64,000 nt of DNA from Scylla paramamosain (Eukaryota; Arthropoda; Malacostraca; Decapoda; Portunidae), in the NCBI RefSeq assembly GCF_035594125.1, contig NC_087166.1, positions 22,738,266-22,802,265 on the forward strand. The letters run 5' to 3'. Below, piece by piece: positions 33,086 to 43,614 of this stretch (within the stretch, counting starts at the first letter, position 1; every line of letters begins with the position of its first letter). The notes under the pieces were generated by a model, which was given only the letters and a program-made list of their open reading frames with translations, ran no database searches and had not been told where the DNA came from. The translations under genes and the position numbers were made by a program.

Positions 33086-33188
33086 GACGATTGAACGAGG
33101 CGGGAACGACACACGTGGTATTTAGGGTAGGTCAGAGGGAGCGTGGCAGCGACCACGTCCGACCCCGATCGTGGCCCAGTCGTTACTG

Positions 33189-33200
33189 ACCTTAATTTAA
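33189..33200. repeat. Putative target-site duplication, right of copy B
   Basis: ACCTTAATTTAA, identical to the string between A and B. Confidence 0.65.
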
Positions 33201-33837
33201 CAAATACATGAACATATATACAAGAAATACTGAACATAAAAAATGATTTACATAAAGATATGGACAAAGAGAGTGAATGTGTGTGTGTATGTCTGTGTGA
33301 AGAAAGGAGTAATATGATGTATAGAAAAGACGTGTAACGTATGTGTCGAAAAGCGTGCACAGAATGTGTATGTATAAAAAAATGAGGAAGAAGAGATGAA
33401 AGACGAAAAATCTGTGCAGTAGAAAGAGAACGGGAGGCTGAAAACATATAAGAGAAAACGGAGTGCTTGGAGCGGTGACTTGTGTTTACATATTACGCTC
33501 TCATGAAGCTATGTTAACAGTGGTGATGATGAACTGGTGCTGATGATTTAAGAAATGGCAATACTGATTTATTGTAATTGAAAGGAGTTGACATGAAGAC
33601 ATCAAACGTTACAAAATATACATTACTGGTTTTGAGAAGCGCGTAAGCTTTAGTGTACCCTGAATATGAGAGAAAATGGGATATTTCTATGGCTGACTAG
33701 ATTATTTGCTACAAGGTGAGGGTGGTGAGGGTGTTGCACAGCTCGCTTATGAAGGGGCAAGCATGCACGATCCTGGCCGCGCCCTTTCTCCAGCCTTTCC
33801 CACTGTGTTGCATTGAAGCTGGACTATTAGGGCGGCG

Positions 33838-33882
<45 letters not shown>

Positions 33883-33974
33883 CGAGCGAGTAATCTGTTG
33901 AGTGAATGAGTGAATGAAGAAACCAACGAAGAGTGAGTGATGGGGTGGACGTGGGAACACCGGTAGGAAGGCGT
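33201..33974. other. Unique spacer, no gene seen
   Basis: AT-rich sequence with a short TG-rich stretch at 33278-33300 and a (TG)n microsatellite at 33838-33880. Reading frames here are chance frames over repeats. Confidence 0.5.
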
Positions 33975-34145
33975 GGTTGTTTCCATCAGGTGAAGCTCTT
34001 AATCAGTTTCAGGCGCAGGTAGACAAGTTTCATGCAGGGACTGCACTGCCACATATAGGCCTGGTGGGTTTTTCCTGCCTCACCATAATCTGCTTGCCTT
34101 AATGATATGATTACTTGAATTATCAATTTATATTGTCAGGAGTAT
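33975..34145 (+). pseudogene. Degraded CR1-like 3' UTR fragment
   Basis: GTTTCATGCAGGGACTGC...CCACATATAGGCCTGGT resembles the CR1-like 3' UTR (TTTCATACAGGGACTGCCACGTGTAAGCCTGGT at 41036 onward). No coding part remains. Confidence 0.45.
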
Positions 34146-34203
34146 TTGTATGGTGCATTTCTGTAGCCTGACGCTTTTCCATGTGCAATAAATTAATCAA
34201 ACA

Positions 34204-34206
<3 letters not shown>

Positions 34207-34295
<89 letters not shown>

Positions 34296-34322
34296 ACACA
34301 CACACACACACACACACACACA
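34207..34322. repeat. (CT)n followed by (CA)n
   Basis: (CT)n from 34208 to 34290, a short joint, then (CA)n to 34322. Confidence 0.95.
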
Positions 34323-34689
34323 ACATTCGGTGTATTTCTCCTCACTACTGCTTTAAACCTTTCTGTTTGATACGAGACGCATATCACCACTATATGCAAT
34401 GTATGAATTCTTTATAAGTATCTGCAAGAAAGTTATGGATGAAAGAGAATGGATTTTACAATTTCTTCCCAGTTTAACAAATTGGATATGGTTGTAGAAA
34501 GAGTAAAGATGTCTCAGAGTGATTGCTAATTAGGGAAAGGTGTACCAGGTGGCAGTCAAAAGGTTCAGTACCAATTATACAGCTTTGTGACTCGTCTCTG
34601 AGCGGCGCCACACAAACACACACATACAAATAGACAGGGCAGTGAAGCGGGTGGGAGTGCATTGTTATTACCACACCACCACAACGCCA
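34323..34689. other. Unique spacer, no gene seen
   Basis: No coding stretch, RNA gene or element recognised. Confidence 0.45.
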
Positions 34690-34870
34690 CACACTGCGGT
34701 ATCATTGGCTCCCCGCCCTGCTGAGCCCCGGCAAGCCCCGCCGAGCCCTGCCCGTCCCGCCGCTGCTACGGTAACAGACTCCCGTCTCTCCCCGTCAATA
34801 CTTAACACAATTTCCAGGGTTTTCCAAGAGTTTCATGGCAATTTAAAGATTCGCTGTGTAGGAGGATGAG
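34690..34870 (+). repeat. Diverged relic of the composite satellite unit
   Basis: A GC-rich stretch followed by CCCGTCTCTCCCCGTCAATA and AATTTCCAGGGTTTTCCAAG. It resembles the core of the two long units at 35727-35870 and 36672-36800 (CGCCAATAT...TTTCCAGGGTTTTC). Confidence 0.45.
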
Positions 34871-35653
34871 GATGAGGAGGTGGTGGTGGTAAAGGATGAG
34901 TGTGAGGAGGAGGGAAGAGGGGAAGAGGTACAGAGAAGACGACGAATAAAAAACATTTCGGCTCCATATCATTATATATTTCTGTTTTATTAATGAAGTT
35001 GGCATTGTTTTGATATTCAATTTATTATTAGAAGAAGATAACAAGTTATAATCTATAATAAAATCTAGTCTAGCTGCGTTTTTGTTTTTCGAGAAAATAA
35101 CCACCTCGTCATTCTATTTATTTTCATTATTTCTTATTAGCACGACTAGGATTGTTTTGGTATTTAATTTGAGACTTACAAAAATATAACAAACATATAC
35201 CCACTAACAATATCCAGTAAAATATAGTTTAGCAATGCGTATTTTCAAATTTCATTTTACTCAGTTGTTGGATCTGAAAAATAATTTTCCTTATACGACG
35301 AGAAATTTGTGTTTTCTTTATTTATCTGGAAAGTAAACATTTTTTTTTATTCAGAATATGTAATATAATCTAGTCTGGCTGTGTTTTCCTTTTCAATATA
35401 ATCATTTTTTTTGTGGCCCCAATCCTAAAAGTTAGTTTGTTTTTTTGGAGATTTCGTTTTTGTTACTGATTTCGGAAATCATTTTATATTTTGGGTATTA
35501 GTTAAAGTATATGGCAAGTCAGAAAATGTAGTGCATTCTTGTCTGGGCGTCTTCTTTCTTCTCGTGATTTTCAAAATGATTTACGTTATGTAAATATGAT
35601 GGCCGAGACGAACATTTTCCCTGCCTCCCTCATTCTCAAAATATAGATTCATT
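34871..35653. other. AT-rich spacer, no gene seen
   Basis: AT-rich. Several loosely similar segments (ATAATCTAGTCTRGCTG near 35062 and 35365) suggest old internal duplication. No gene recognised. Confidence 0.45.
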
Positions 35654-35968
35654 CACAAAAAATAGATAAATAACCCCTAAAATGCCTCAAATAAAGTTTA
35701 AATAAATTGAAGAGGGAACCCCCGTTCCGATCGCCCACCATGAAAGCAGGACTTCATCAAGACAGACCGCGTCTCCTCCTCCCTGCCCGTGTCTCTTCGC
35801 CAATATTTCCATGAATTTCCAGGGTTTTCAAGTATTTCCAGACTGAAATGCATAGATTGTGTTAGCAGAAGGAAAAAATGAAGAATGGAAATGTGTAAAG
35901 GAGTGTAGTAGTAGTAGTAGTAGTAATAAGAGTAGTAGCAGCAGTTGTTGTTATTATTAAGTGTGAAC

Positions 35969-36007
<39 letters not shown>

Positions 36008-36101
36008 TATGTGGAGGGGGGAAGTTATTTTTGGGCTGTCCCCTGTGGAATTGAAGGCCTGCTATATAGATAAACAGACTATTACTACTACTAGTACTAG
36101 T

Positions 36102-36140
<39 letters not shown>

Positions 36141-36242
36141 GTGCCTCTACCGTGCCTCACTGTATGGGATTCCTGGCCTGGTATATAAATAAATCGACGA
36201 CTAATACTTCTACTGCTACTAGTACTACTGCTGCTGCTCTCT

Positions 36243-36322
<80 letters not shown>

Positions 36323-36339
36323 TAATGATAAAAAAAAAA

Positions 36340-36398
<59 letters not shown>

Positions 36399-37012
36399 CA
36401 ATATAGTAATCATTATTAAAGGTTACATAAGCCAAATAGCCTTTCGGCTGACAAGTTACTTTGAAAACAAGGAATTAAAAGAACACAAGAGCAATGAAAT
36501 AAATAAAAACATTTTCTCATCCTTCCTCCTTGTCTGTATATCAACATTTAGATAAACTTCCGGGTATTTACAGACAGAAACGTAAAGTAAAACCAAAATT
36601 AACAACAAAAAATAGATAACTCATAAAATGCCTCAGATAAGGCTAAAATAAGTGGAAAGGGCAGCCCCGTCCCGATCGCCCACTATGAAAGCAGGACGTC
36701 ATCAAGACAGACCGCCTCCCCTCCTCCCTGGCCATGTCTCTTCGCCAATATTTTCCTCCATTTCCAGGATTTTCAGGGTATTTCCTGGTTCTTCCATACT
36801 GAAATGCGTAGACTGTGGTAATAGAAGGAAAAAATGAAGAGTGGAAGTGTTTGAGGGAGTGTAATTGTAGTAGTAGTAGCAGTTGTTGTTGTTATTGTTA
36901 TTATTAAGTGTGAATGACACGTGTGTGTGTGTGTGTGTGGTGCCGTGTTTATAGTGCCCCGTGTTGAATTGTAGCCCTGCTGTATAGATAAATAAAGTAC
37001 TACTACCACTAC

Positions 37013-37055
<43 letters not shown>

Positions 37056-37179
37056 TACTCCTACTGAGCCGCCCCGTGTGGGATTGCTGGCCTTGTATGA
37101 GGATAAATAGACGACTACTACTACTACTACTACTATTACTGTATGTGACGGAATCCTGGCCTGGTGTAGAGATTGATAG

Positions 37180-37263
<84 letters not shown>

Positions 37264-37300
37264 TCTTCTTCCAGTACTGCTGGTGCTACTCCTGCTGCTG

Positions 37301-37372
<72 letters not shown>
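35654..37372. repeat. Composite tandem satellite block with nested microsatellites
   Basis: Two long direct units about 945-950 bases apart start at 35654 and 36603 and share ACAAAAAATAGATAA, CCGATCGCCCAC, GAAAGCAGGAC and TCTCTTCGCCAATAT. Each ends in (TAG)n, (TG)n and copies of a shorter module, roughly GGRATTSCTGGCCTGGTATAKA followed by GATAAATAGACKACTAC and (TAC)n. Five such modules are near 36045, 36160, 36958, 37072 and 37143, separated by (TG)n. It also contains (AAT)n at 36341-36395 and long (TG)n at 36246-36320 and 37304-37372. No coding capacity. Confidence 0.75.
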
Positions 37373-37376
<4 letters not shown>

Positions 37377-38177
37377 ATTTACCTAGTTGTATTTACCTAG
37401 TTTTGGTTTACGGGAGGGGGAGTAATTTCATAGTATCCCGTCTCTATATTTATCTAGTTTGGTCTTAAAGGCATGGACAGTTACGGCAATGACAACGGCT
37501 TCATTGAATTCATTTCATTTGTTCACACTTTTGTGAGGAAAACTATACTATTTGATGTCTCTTCTACAGTTAACTTTATTCAGCTTCTTACTGTGTCCCC
37601 TTGTACTCTGTGTGTCTAAAGTTATAAAACTTCCTTTGTCCACATTTTCCATACCAGTTATCATTCTATAGATGTTTATTAAATCCCCTCTCGCTCTCCT
37701 GTTTCCAAGAGTAGGAATTTCTAACATTCTTAATCTCTCTTCATAAGTCGACTTACTCAACTCTGGAACCATTTTAGTGACTGCTCTTTTACTCTTTCTA
37801 ATTTTATAATATTCCTCTTTATATGAGGAGACCACACCACTGACGCACATTCCAATCTTAGTCTTATCATGGAAATCAACAACTTTTTTTTTTTATCATT
37901 TCTTCATCTAAATTGCATTTACTTAAATTGAATTCCATTTGCCAAGATTTACTCCATCTATTTTTTTTTCTTTTAAATCATCTTGCAGTACCATAGTCAT
38001 TTACATTTTCTACCCTTCTCATCAGCTTAGCATCATCTGCAAATAAGTTCATATAACTGTCTATTTCTTTATTTATGTCATTCACATATATTACAAACAT
38101 TATCGGGCCCAACACTTACCCCTGTGGGACACCTTTAGTTACTTTCAGCCAAGATGAATTCTGGTCTTGTATTACAG
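37373..38177 (-). mobile_element. 5'-truncated CR1-like element, second family
   Basis: Minus-strand RT fragment: GVPQG, a GPIMFVIYVNDIN stretch and LFADDAK (38010-38130), then STYEERLRMLEIPTLGNRR and RGDLINIYRMI at 37600-37780. The 3' end repeats CTAGGTAAATACAA. Frames are broken. It ends abruptly at 38177, exactly where the palindrome arm begins. It differs clearly from the CR1-like family at 16394 and 39415. Confidence 0.75.
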
Positions 38178-39414
38178 TTGGCTAGATGCCAGAAATCACG
38201 AGGGGAGTTAGATCTTGAAAGATTTTGACATTTTCTGTTAATGAAGGAGTTTTTGGCTAGTCGAAGAACAGACTTGGCATGGTTCCCAGCAGAAATATAA
38301 AGTGCATGAGATTCTGGTGATGGAAGGCTTAAGTACCTTTTGTGGGCCACCTCTCTATCACGTATAGCACGAGAACAAGCTATGTTAAACCAAGGTTTAG
38401 AAGGTTTAGGACGAGAAAAAGAGTGAGGAATGTACGCCTCCATGCCAGACACTATCACCTCTGTTTTCGCTCAGCACACAAAGACGGGTCTCTGACACGG
38501 AAGCAGTAGTGATTCCAAGGAAAATCAGCAAAATACCTCCTCAGGTCCCCCAAACTAGCAGAGGCAAAACGCCGGAGGCACCTTAGCTTAGGGGGATCCT
38601 GAGGAGGGATTGGAGTGATAGGACAAGATAAAGATATGAGATTGTCATCGGAGGAACCCAACGGAGAAGAAAGGGTGACAGCATAAGCAGAAGGATTAGA
38701 GGTCACGAAAAGGTCAAGAATGTTGGGCGTACCTCCAAGACGGTCAGGAATAGGAGTAGGGTGTTGCACCAATTGCTCTAGGTCATGGAGGATAGCAAAG
38801 TTGTAGGCTAGTTCACCAGGATGGTCAGTGAAGGGAGAGGAAAGCCAAAGCTGATTGAAGTCTCCAAGAATGGAGATCTCTGCAAAAGGGCAGAGGGTCA
38901 GAATGTGCTCCACTTTGGAAGTTAAGTAGTCAAAGGATTTCTTATAATCAGAGGAGTTAGGTGAGAGGTATACAGCACAGATAAATTTAGTATGAGAGTG
39001 ACTCTGTAGTCGTAGCCAGATGGTGGAAAACTCGGAAGATTCAAGAGCGTGGGCACGAGAGCAGGTTAAGTCATTGCGCACATAAACGCAGCATCCAGCT
39101 TTGGATCGAAAATGAGGATAGAGAAAGTAGGGGGGAACAGAAAAGGGGCTACTGTCAGTTGCCTCAGACACCTGAGTTTCAGTGAGGAAAAGATGAGGTT
39201 TAGAAGGGGAGAGGTGGTGTTCTACAGATTAAAATTAGATCTTAGACCGCGAATGTTGCAGAAGTTAATGAAGAAAAAGTTGAGGGGGGTGTCAAGACAC
39301 TTAGGGTCGTCGACAGAAAGGCAGTCCGACCTGGGGACATTTATGGTCCCCTCCCCATATGGGGACTTAGGTGCTTGTAGTTTTGTGTGGAGGAAGAGAG
39401 TTGTCTTTAGAGGG
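38178..39414 (-). mobile_element. Jockey-like element lacking its 3' half (right)
   Basis: The 5' end is at 39414. It covers the APE domain ([21 protein letters not shown], a SSDDN in place of SSDH) and the linker up to [10 protein letters not shown], then stops at 38178 and is replaced by unrelated CR1-like sequence. RT and poly(A) tail are absent. Loss of the 3' end is not expected from target-primed insertion and marks a rearrangement breakpoint. Three bases (VHH) are missing after GDFN in an in-frame deletion, and H of SDH is D, so the endonuclease would be inactive. Confidence 0.85.
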
Positions 39415-41116
39415 CAGTACTAAACAATCACCGCCAACGCCACCACGACCTCACCCTCCCCATAGTGAACAGGTGTTTAGAGCAGATGAGAATGAGAAGC
39501 TGACAGATATTTCCATAACTAGGGAGATAGTGGAACAGGAGACAGATAGGCTAAAAAAGTTCAAGACACCAGGACCAGATGAAATATATCCCAGAGTACA
39601 TAAGGAATGCAATGAGATTATTAGTGAGCCGTTAGTTTCTGTCTTCAGGAGATCACTGGAGTCGGGTGAGGTACCAGTAATGTGGAGGCAGGCTAATGTA
39701 GTACCCATCTTTAAGAAAGGAGGTAAAACTTTAGCGTCTAACTATAGACCTGTCAGCTTAACTTCAGTTGTAGGTAAAATTTTAGAGTCAATAATAGCGA
39801 GGAACATTAGGGAACATTTAGACAATCATAACTTGATAAATCAGTCACAGCATGGCTTAACGAAGGGGAAGTCCTGCCTGACAAACTTGTTAAGTTTTTA
39901 CAGTAAGGTGTACGAGCCAGTAGATAATGGTGATAGTTATGATATCTTATATCTGGACTTTAGTAAAGCATTTGACAAGGTACCCCATTAAAGGCTCCTG
40001 AGAAAGGTTTGGGCACACGGGATAGATGGGAAGGTGTTAGGCTGGATAGGGTCATGGCTTAGTAACAGGCGACATAGAGTTGTAATAAACGGCTCGAAAT
40101 CCGAGTGGGGTCATGTAATTAGTGGGGTGCCACAGGGATCAGTATTAGGGCCATTGTTATTTCTAATATATATCAATGACTTGGATAGTGGAATTAGTAG
40201 TGATGTTAGTAAATTTGCGGATGACACAAAGATAGGTAGATTAATTAGGTCAGAATCGGATGCCATCGCCTTGCAGGCAGATTTAGATAGAATGAATGAA
40301 TGGACGGATAGATGGCAAATGCAATTTATTATCAATAAACGCAAAGTACTTAGCGTAGGTAGTGGAAACCCACACAATAGGTACACATTAAACAACCAAA
40401 CTCTGGTAGGTACAGGGTAAGAGAAAGATTTAGGAGTTATAGCTAGCTCTGAACTCCGTCTAAGGAAACAATGCATAGAAGCCAGAAACAAGGCAAATAG
40501 GGTACTAGGATTCATTTTTAGGAGTGTTAAAAGTAGAAGGCCGGAAGTAATATTAAGGTTATACTTGGCGCTGGTCAGACCTTATCTAGACTACGCTGTG
40601 CAGTTCTGGTCCCCACATTACAGGAAAAATATAGGTCTATTAGAATCAGTACAGAGGAGAATGACTAAAAGGATACAGGGGATGAGGAGTATTCCTTACG
40701 AGGCGAGGTTGAAGCTGTTAAATTTACATTCTTTAGAGAGACGTAGGTTAAGAGGGGACCTGATAGAAGTCTTTAAGTGGTATGAGGGTTATAACAAGGG
40801 AGGTGTAAGCAAAATTCATAGGATCAGCAACCAGGGTAGAACAAGAAATAACGGGTTCAAGCTTGAAAAATTTAGGTTTAGGAAGGAGATAGGAAAAAAT
40901 TGGTTCTCAAATAGAGTGGTAGATGAGTGGAACGGATTCAGTAATCACGTTGTTAGTGCTAGGACACTAGAGATCTTTATGAGAAGATTAGACAGGTTTA
41001 TGAATGGAGATAATAGATGGAAATAGGTAGGTATATTTCATACAGGGACTGCCACGTGTAAGCCTGGTCGCTTCTTGCAGCTTCCCTTATTTCTTATGTT
41101 CTTATGTTATGTTCTT
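39415..41116 (+). mobile_element. CR1-like non-LTR retrotransposon, 5'-truncated (right)
   Basis: Reverse-complement partner of 16394-18102. The N-terminal and RT motifs run in one frame from 39420 (KTPGPDEIYP, NYRPVSL, LYLDFSKAFDKVPH) to a TAA at about 39990, where the left arm has CAA. The next segment, with GVPQGSVLGP and KFADD, ends at a TAA near 40419, where the left arm has TAC. The left arm's 4-base insertion is absent. The 3' TTCTTATG octamers are at about 41092-41116. Confidence 0.82.
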
Positions 41117-41462
41117 ATGTTCCCCTCCCCGCCGCACCGCTCGTCGCCACGACCCACTCACTCCAATTGATTCCTGCACAGACAGGCATAAGAACACTCC
41201 CAAGCCACCATCATCTATCCTGCCACCGTCATCTCCACCAGCATCCAGAAAGTCAAAGAACCAGTGAAATCAATCCAGAACAAGCAATGGCAGTGGCTTC
41301 TCTGGAAACAAGTGGTGTGTCTCCAGAACAGAGGTGTGCTCATAGAGGCAGTGGTGACCAGCGGTATTCAGCTGCCATCAGTAGAGGTGTAGCTGCTCTT
41401 AGATACAGCACTCTACACGGTGAACTGATAGCCCAGCATGATAAGGAACATGTCACATACGA
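41117..41462 (+). other. Uncharacterised open stretch (right counterpart of 16048-16393)
   Basis: Open for ~120 codons, with only two residue differences from the left arm (His to Leu, Pro to Leu). No recognised domain. Confidence 0.2.
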
Positions 41463-41620
41463 TCTTTTTTTTTTTTTTATGTAGGAGGGGCACCGGCCAC
41501 GAATTTATAATAATAATATAATAATAAATAATAATAATTTATAATAATAAAAAAAAGTCTCAAAAGGTGCCGATTCTGAAAGTCAAAAGCTAAAACGGTG
41601 CTTAAATACAAGACTTGTTA
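41463..41620 (-). pseudogene. Degraded Jockey-like-type 3' tail (right)
   Basis: Starts with poly(T) and ATGTAGGAGGGGCACCGGCC, then ATT-rich sequence; counterpart of 15880-16047. Confidence 0.55.
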
Positions 41621-41828
41621 GTTCGATATATCCATCAATTATAAATACATTATATTAATTTCTCTTATATGTGAACTACAACACTATCTAATGAACGGCA
41701 AGCGACTTGAGAAACCTCACCTCCGTGCGAGAGTGGGAGGCGTGAGTCGCAATCCTTCCTGATCTCTTTGAAAGGATTCATGCTGAGACCATACAGAGGC
41801 ACGCCAATTATGTTTCTACACACACACA

Positions 41829-41830
<2 letters not shown>

Positions 41831-41880
<50 letters not shown>
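41831..41880. repeat. (CT)n microsatellite
   Basis: About 50 bases of CT preceded by (AC)n; counterpart of the (GA)n at 15623-15655. Confidence 0.93.
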
Positions 41881-41881
<1 letters not shown>

Positions 41882-42099
41882 AGGCAATAACAAAGAGTGT
41901 GGTTTTATTGTTATGTAGTTCAAAGTCGGAGTCAGAAATCCGAACGCCAGTTTGACGCGATCTACACCAGGGTTGCCATTTGGTATTTTTCAATACCAAA
42001 TTAGGGTAAATTTGGCATTGAAAAATCCATTTGGTATTAAAGCACCGTGACTGGTACTGGACTTAGATTTGGTATTGAAACGAAAGAAATCTGGTATTG

Positions 42100-42243
<144 letters not shown>

Positions 42244-42509
42244 GGGACACACACACACGCACAGTTCAACCTGCCCAGTAAACAGCTAGTAATTAAAAGT
42301 TTAATCAATGTCTTTCATAATCATAGTCGGAGTTCACGGTGAATTTTTACCTGTGCATCATCATTTTGTTTTCATCGTCACCCTACAGACCCGAGACGCC
42401 AGGATTAGCATTATAAGACTACAAATAGATAGTCATTAGTTACGGCCGCGCCGACGTCCGCTTCTCACGCTTCTGTTTCGAGACGTGTAGCCTACGCGTC
42501 TCATACAAG

Positions 42510-42546
42510 TCCAGCAGCGACCCTCCGGCGGAGGGTCGCTGCTGGA
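42510..42546. repeat. Perfect 18-bp-stem palindrome inside the MITE
   Basis: TCCAGCAGCGACCCTCCG, a single G, then its exact reverse complement. It is GC-rich within AT-rich sequence and can extrude as a hairpin. Confidence 0.9.
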
Positions 42547-42562
42547 GAATATAAGTGACAGA

Positions 42563-42643
42563 ATGCTTGAGAAATTTACATCAACCAACATGTATATAGC
42601 TGCCGAGGAAACAGACGGTGGCTTGGATGCTCTTCTTGACTAA
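42563..42643 (+). other. 26-codon frame within the MITE, possible transposase exon remnant
   Basis: ATG to TAA, acidic C-terminus (AAEETDGGLDALLD), followed at once by CCAAGTAAGTA, which resembles a splice donor. It could be a leftover first exon of a hAT transposase or chance. Confidence 0.15.
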
Positions 42644-42966
42644 CCAAGTAAGTATATACTTTATTATTATATTATATTTATTATATACAACTAAAAAAAT
42701 TACGAAAACATGTTTTATCATTAGTTTGATATTGAAAAAGTGAATCTGGTATTAAAAATTGAAGTATTTGGTATTAAGTCCCTGATTAAATCTGGCAACC
42801 CTGAATCCTACACAGGTAGAGTGAGGCATTCCACCTCACACTCTCTCCAGCCTCAGCAGACAGTAGACGCTACAAAAGCCAGATCTCAGGTATGTGAATT
42901 TTGCATATTTATTTAATCCTCTTAATGTTCATAATTTAACAATATGATAACGATGTGACAGAGTGG

Positions 42967-42967
<1 letters not shown>

Positions 42968-43000
<33 letters not shown>
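42968..43000. repeat. (AC)n microsatellite
   Basis: Counterpart of (TG)n at 15319-15358. Confidence 0.93.
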
Positions 43001-43004
<4 letters not shown>

Positions 43005-43183
43005 TGTATGGATGTATAGACAGAATATTTTTTTCGGACTGTGAGCCTTCAAACTCTCAGATGGGAACCATCCGTACGTCTGCGGACTTCAGTAACACCC
43101 TACTAGTGAAGTACCCTACACGGGAGCGTGCATGTCAAAACCTTCGGAAGACGTGCTGGGAACAAACAAATATACTCACTCCA

Positions 43184-43206
43184 TTATACACACACACACA
43201 CACACA

Positions 43207-43247
<41 letters not shown>

Positions 43248-43276
43248 AAATAAAATAAAATAAAATAAAAAAAAAA
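43184..43276. repeat. (AC)n microsatellite and A-rich tract
   Basis: (AC)n with one interruption to 43243, then an A-rich (AAAAT)-type tract; counterpart of 15058-15139. Confidence 0.93.
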
Positions 43277-43290
43277 TGAAATAAACCGCC

Positions 43291-43614
43291 TTGTCTCTCT
43301 CAGCCCCCGAGAGGCTCTTTTCTGTGGCCGGGAGTGAGCAAGGCAGTCCGTCCTTCCACCACCACAGCCTGAGCGCCAGCTTTGTACTCAGTGCCACGCC
43401 GGGACTGGAGGGCTACCGCGGCTTTGCTCCTGTGACTGGCCGGAAAACACAAACCTCCTTTACCGGCTGCCACAAGTCGCCTGCCAGTTCAGCATTCCTG
43501 TCTTCCCATACTCCGGCAAAGAACATTTCATATATTTGGGTAGGTGGATTTACTCTCATTAATACTAATATGATCAAATCTTCGGGAACAAACATAATTT
43601 CAACTTCATTTTAA
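43291..43614 (+). CDS. Uncharacterised 107-codon frame conserved in both arms (right)
   Basis: Counterpart of 14721-15044. The frame is kept in full length, with seven residue changes. It begins at a TTG within TTGTCTCTCTCAG, a splice-acceptor-like string. No domain recognised; coding status doubtful. Confidence 0.2.
   Translation: MSLSAPERLFSVAGSEQGSPSFHHHSLSASFVLSATPGLEGYRGFAPVTGRKTQTSFTGCHKSPASSAFLSSHTPAKNISYIWVGGFTLINTNMIKSSGTNIISTSF

Larger units (their letters stand above)
27397..33188 (-). mobile_element. I-clade-like LINE, copy B (structurally intact)
   Basis: A full-length 5.8 kb element on the minus strand with both ORFs open, flanked by ACCTTAATTTAA on both sides. The 3' tail is TTTAATAA. 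The plan is a 5' UTR of about 100 bases, ORF1, a 20-base overlap, ORF2, and a 3' UTR of about 200 bases. GC content is visibly far higher than the flanks. Open frames, near-identity to A and matching flanks point to recent insertion; activity is inferred, not shown. Confidence 0.92.

Noticed and set aside
36157..37468. Poly-Leu, poly-Tyr and poly-Asn frames
   Set aside because: Products of (AAT)n and (TAC)n microsatellites.
33201..38177. LTR retrotransposon in the spacer
   Set aside because: No paired long terminal repeats, primer-binding site, protease or integrase motifs; the direct repeats here are satellite units.
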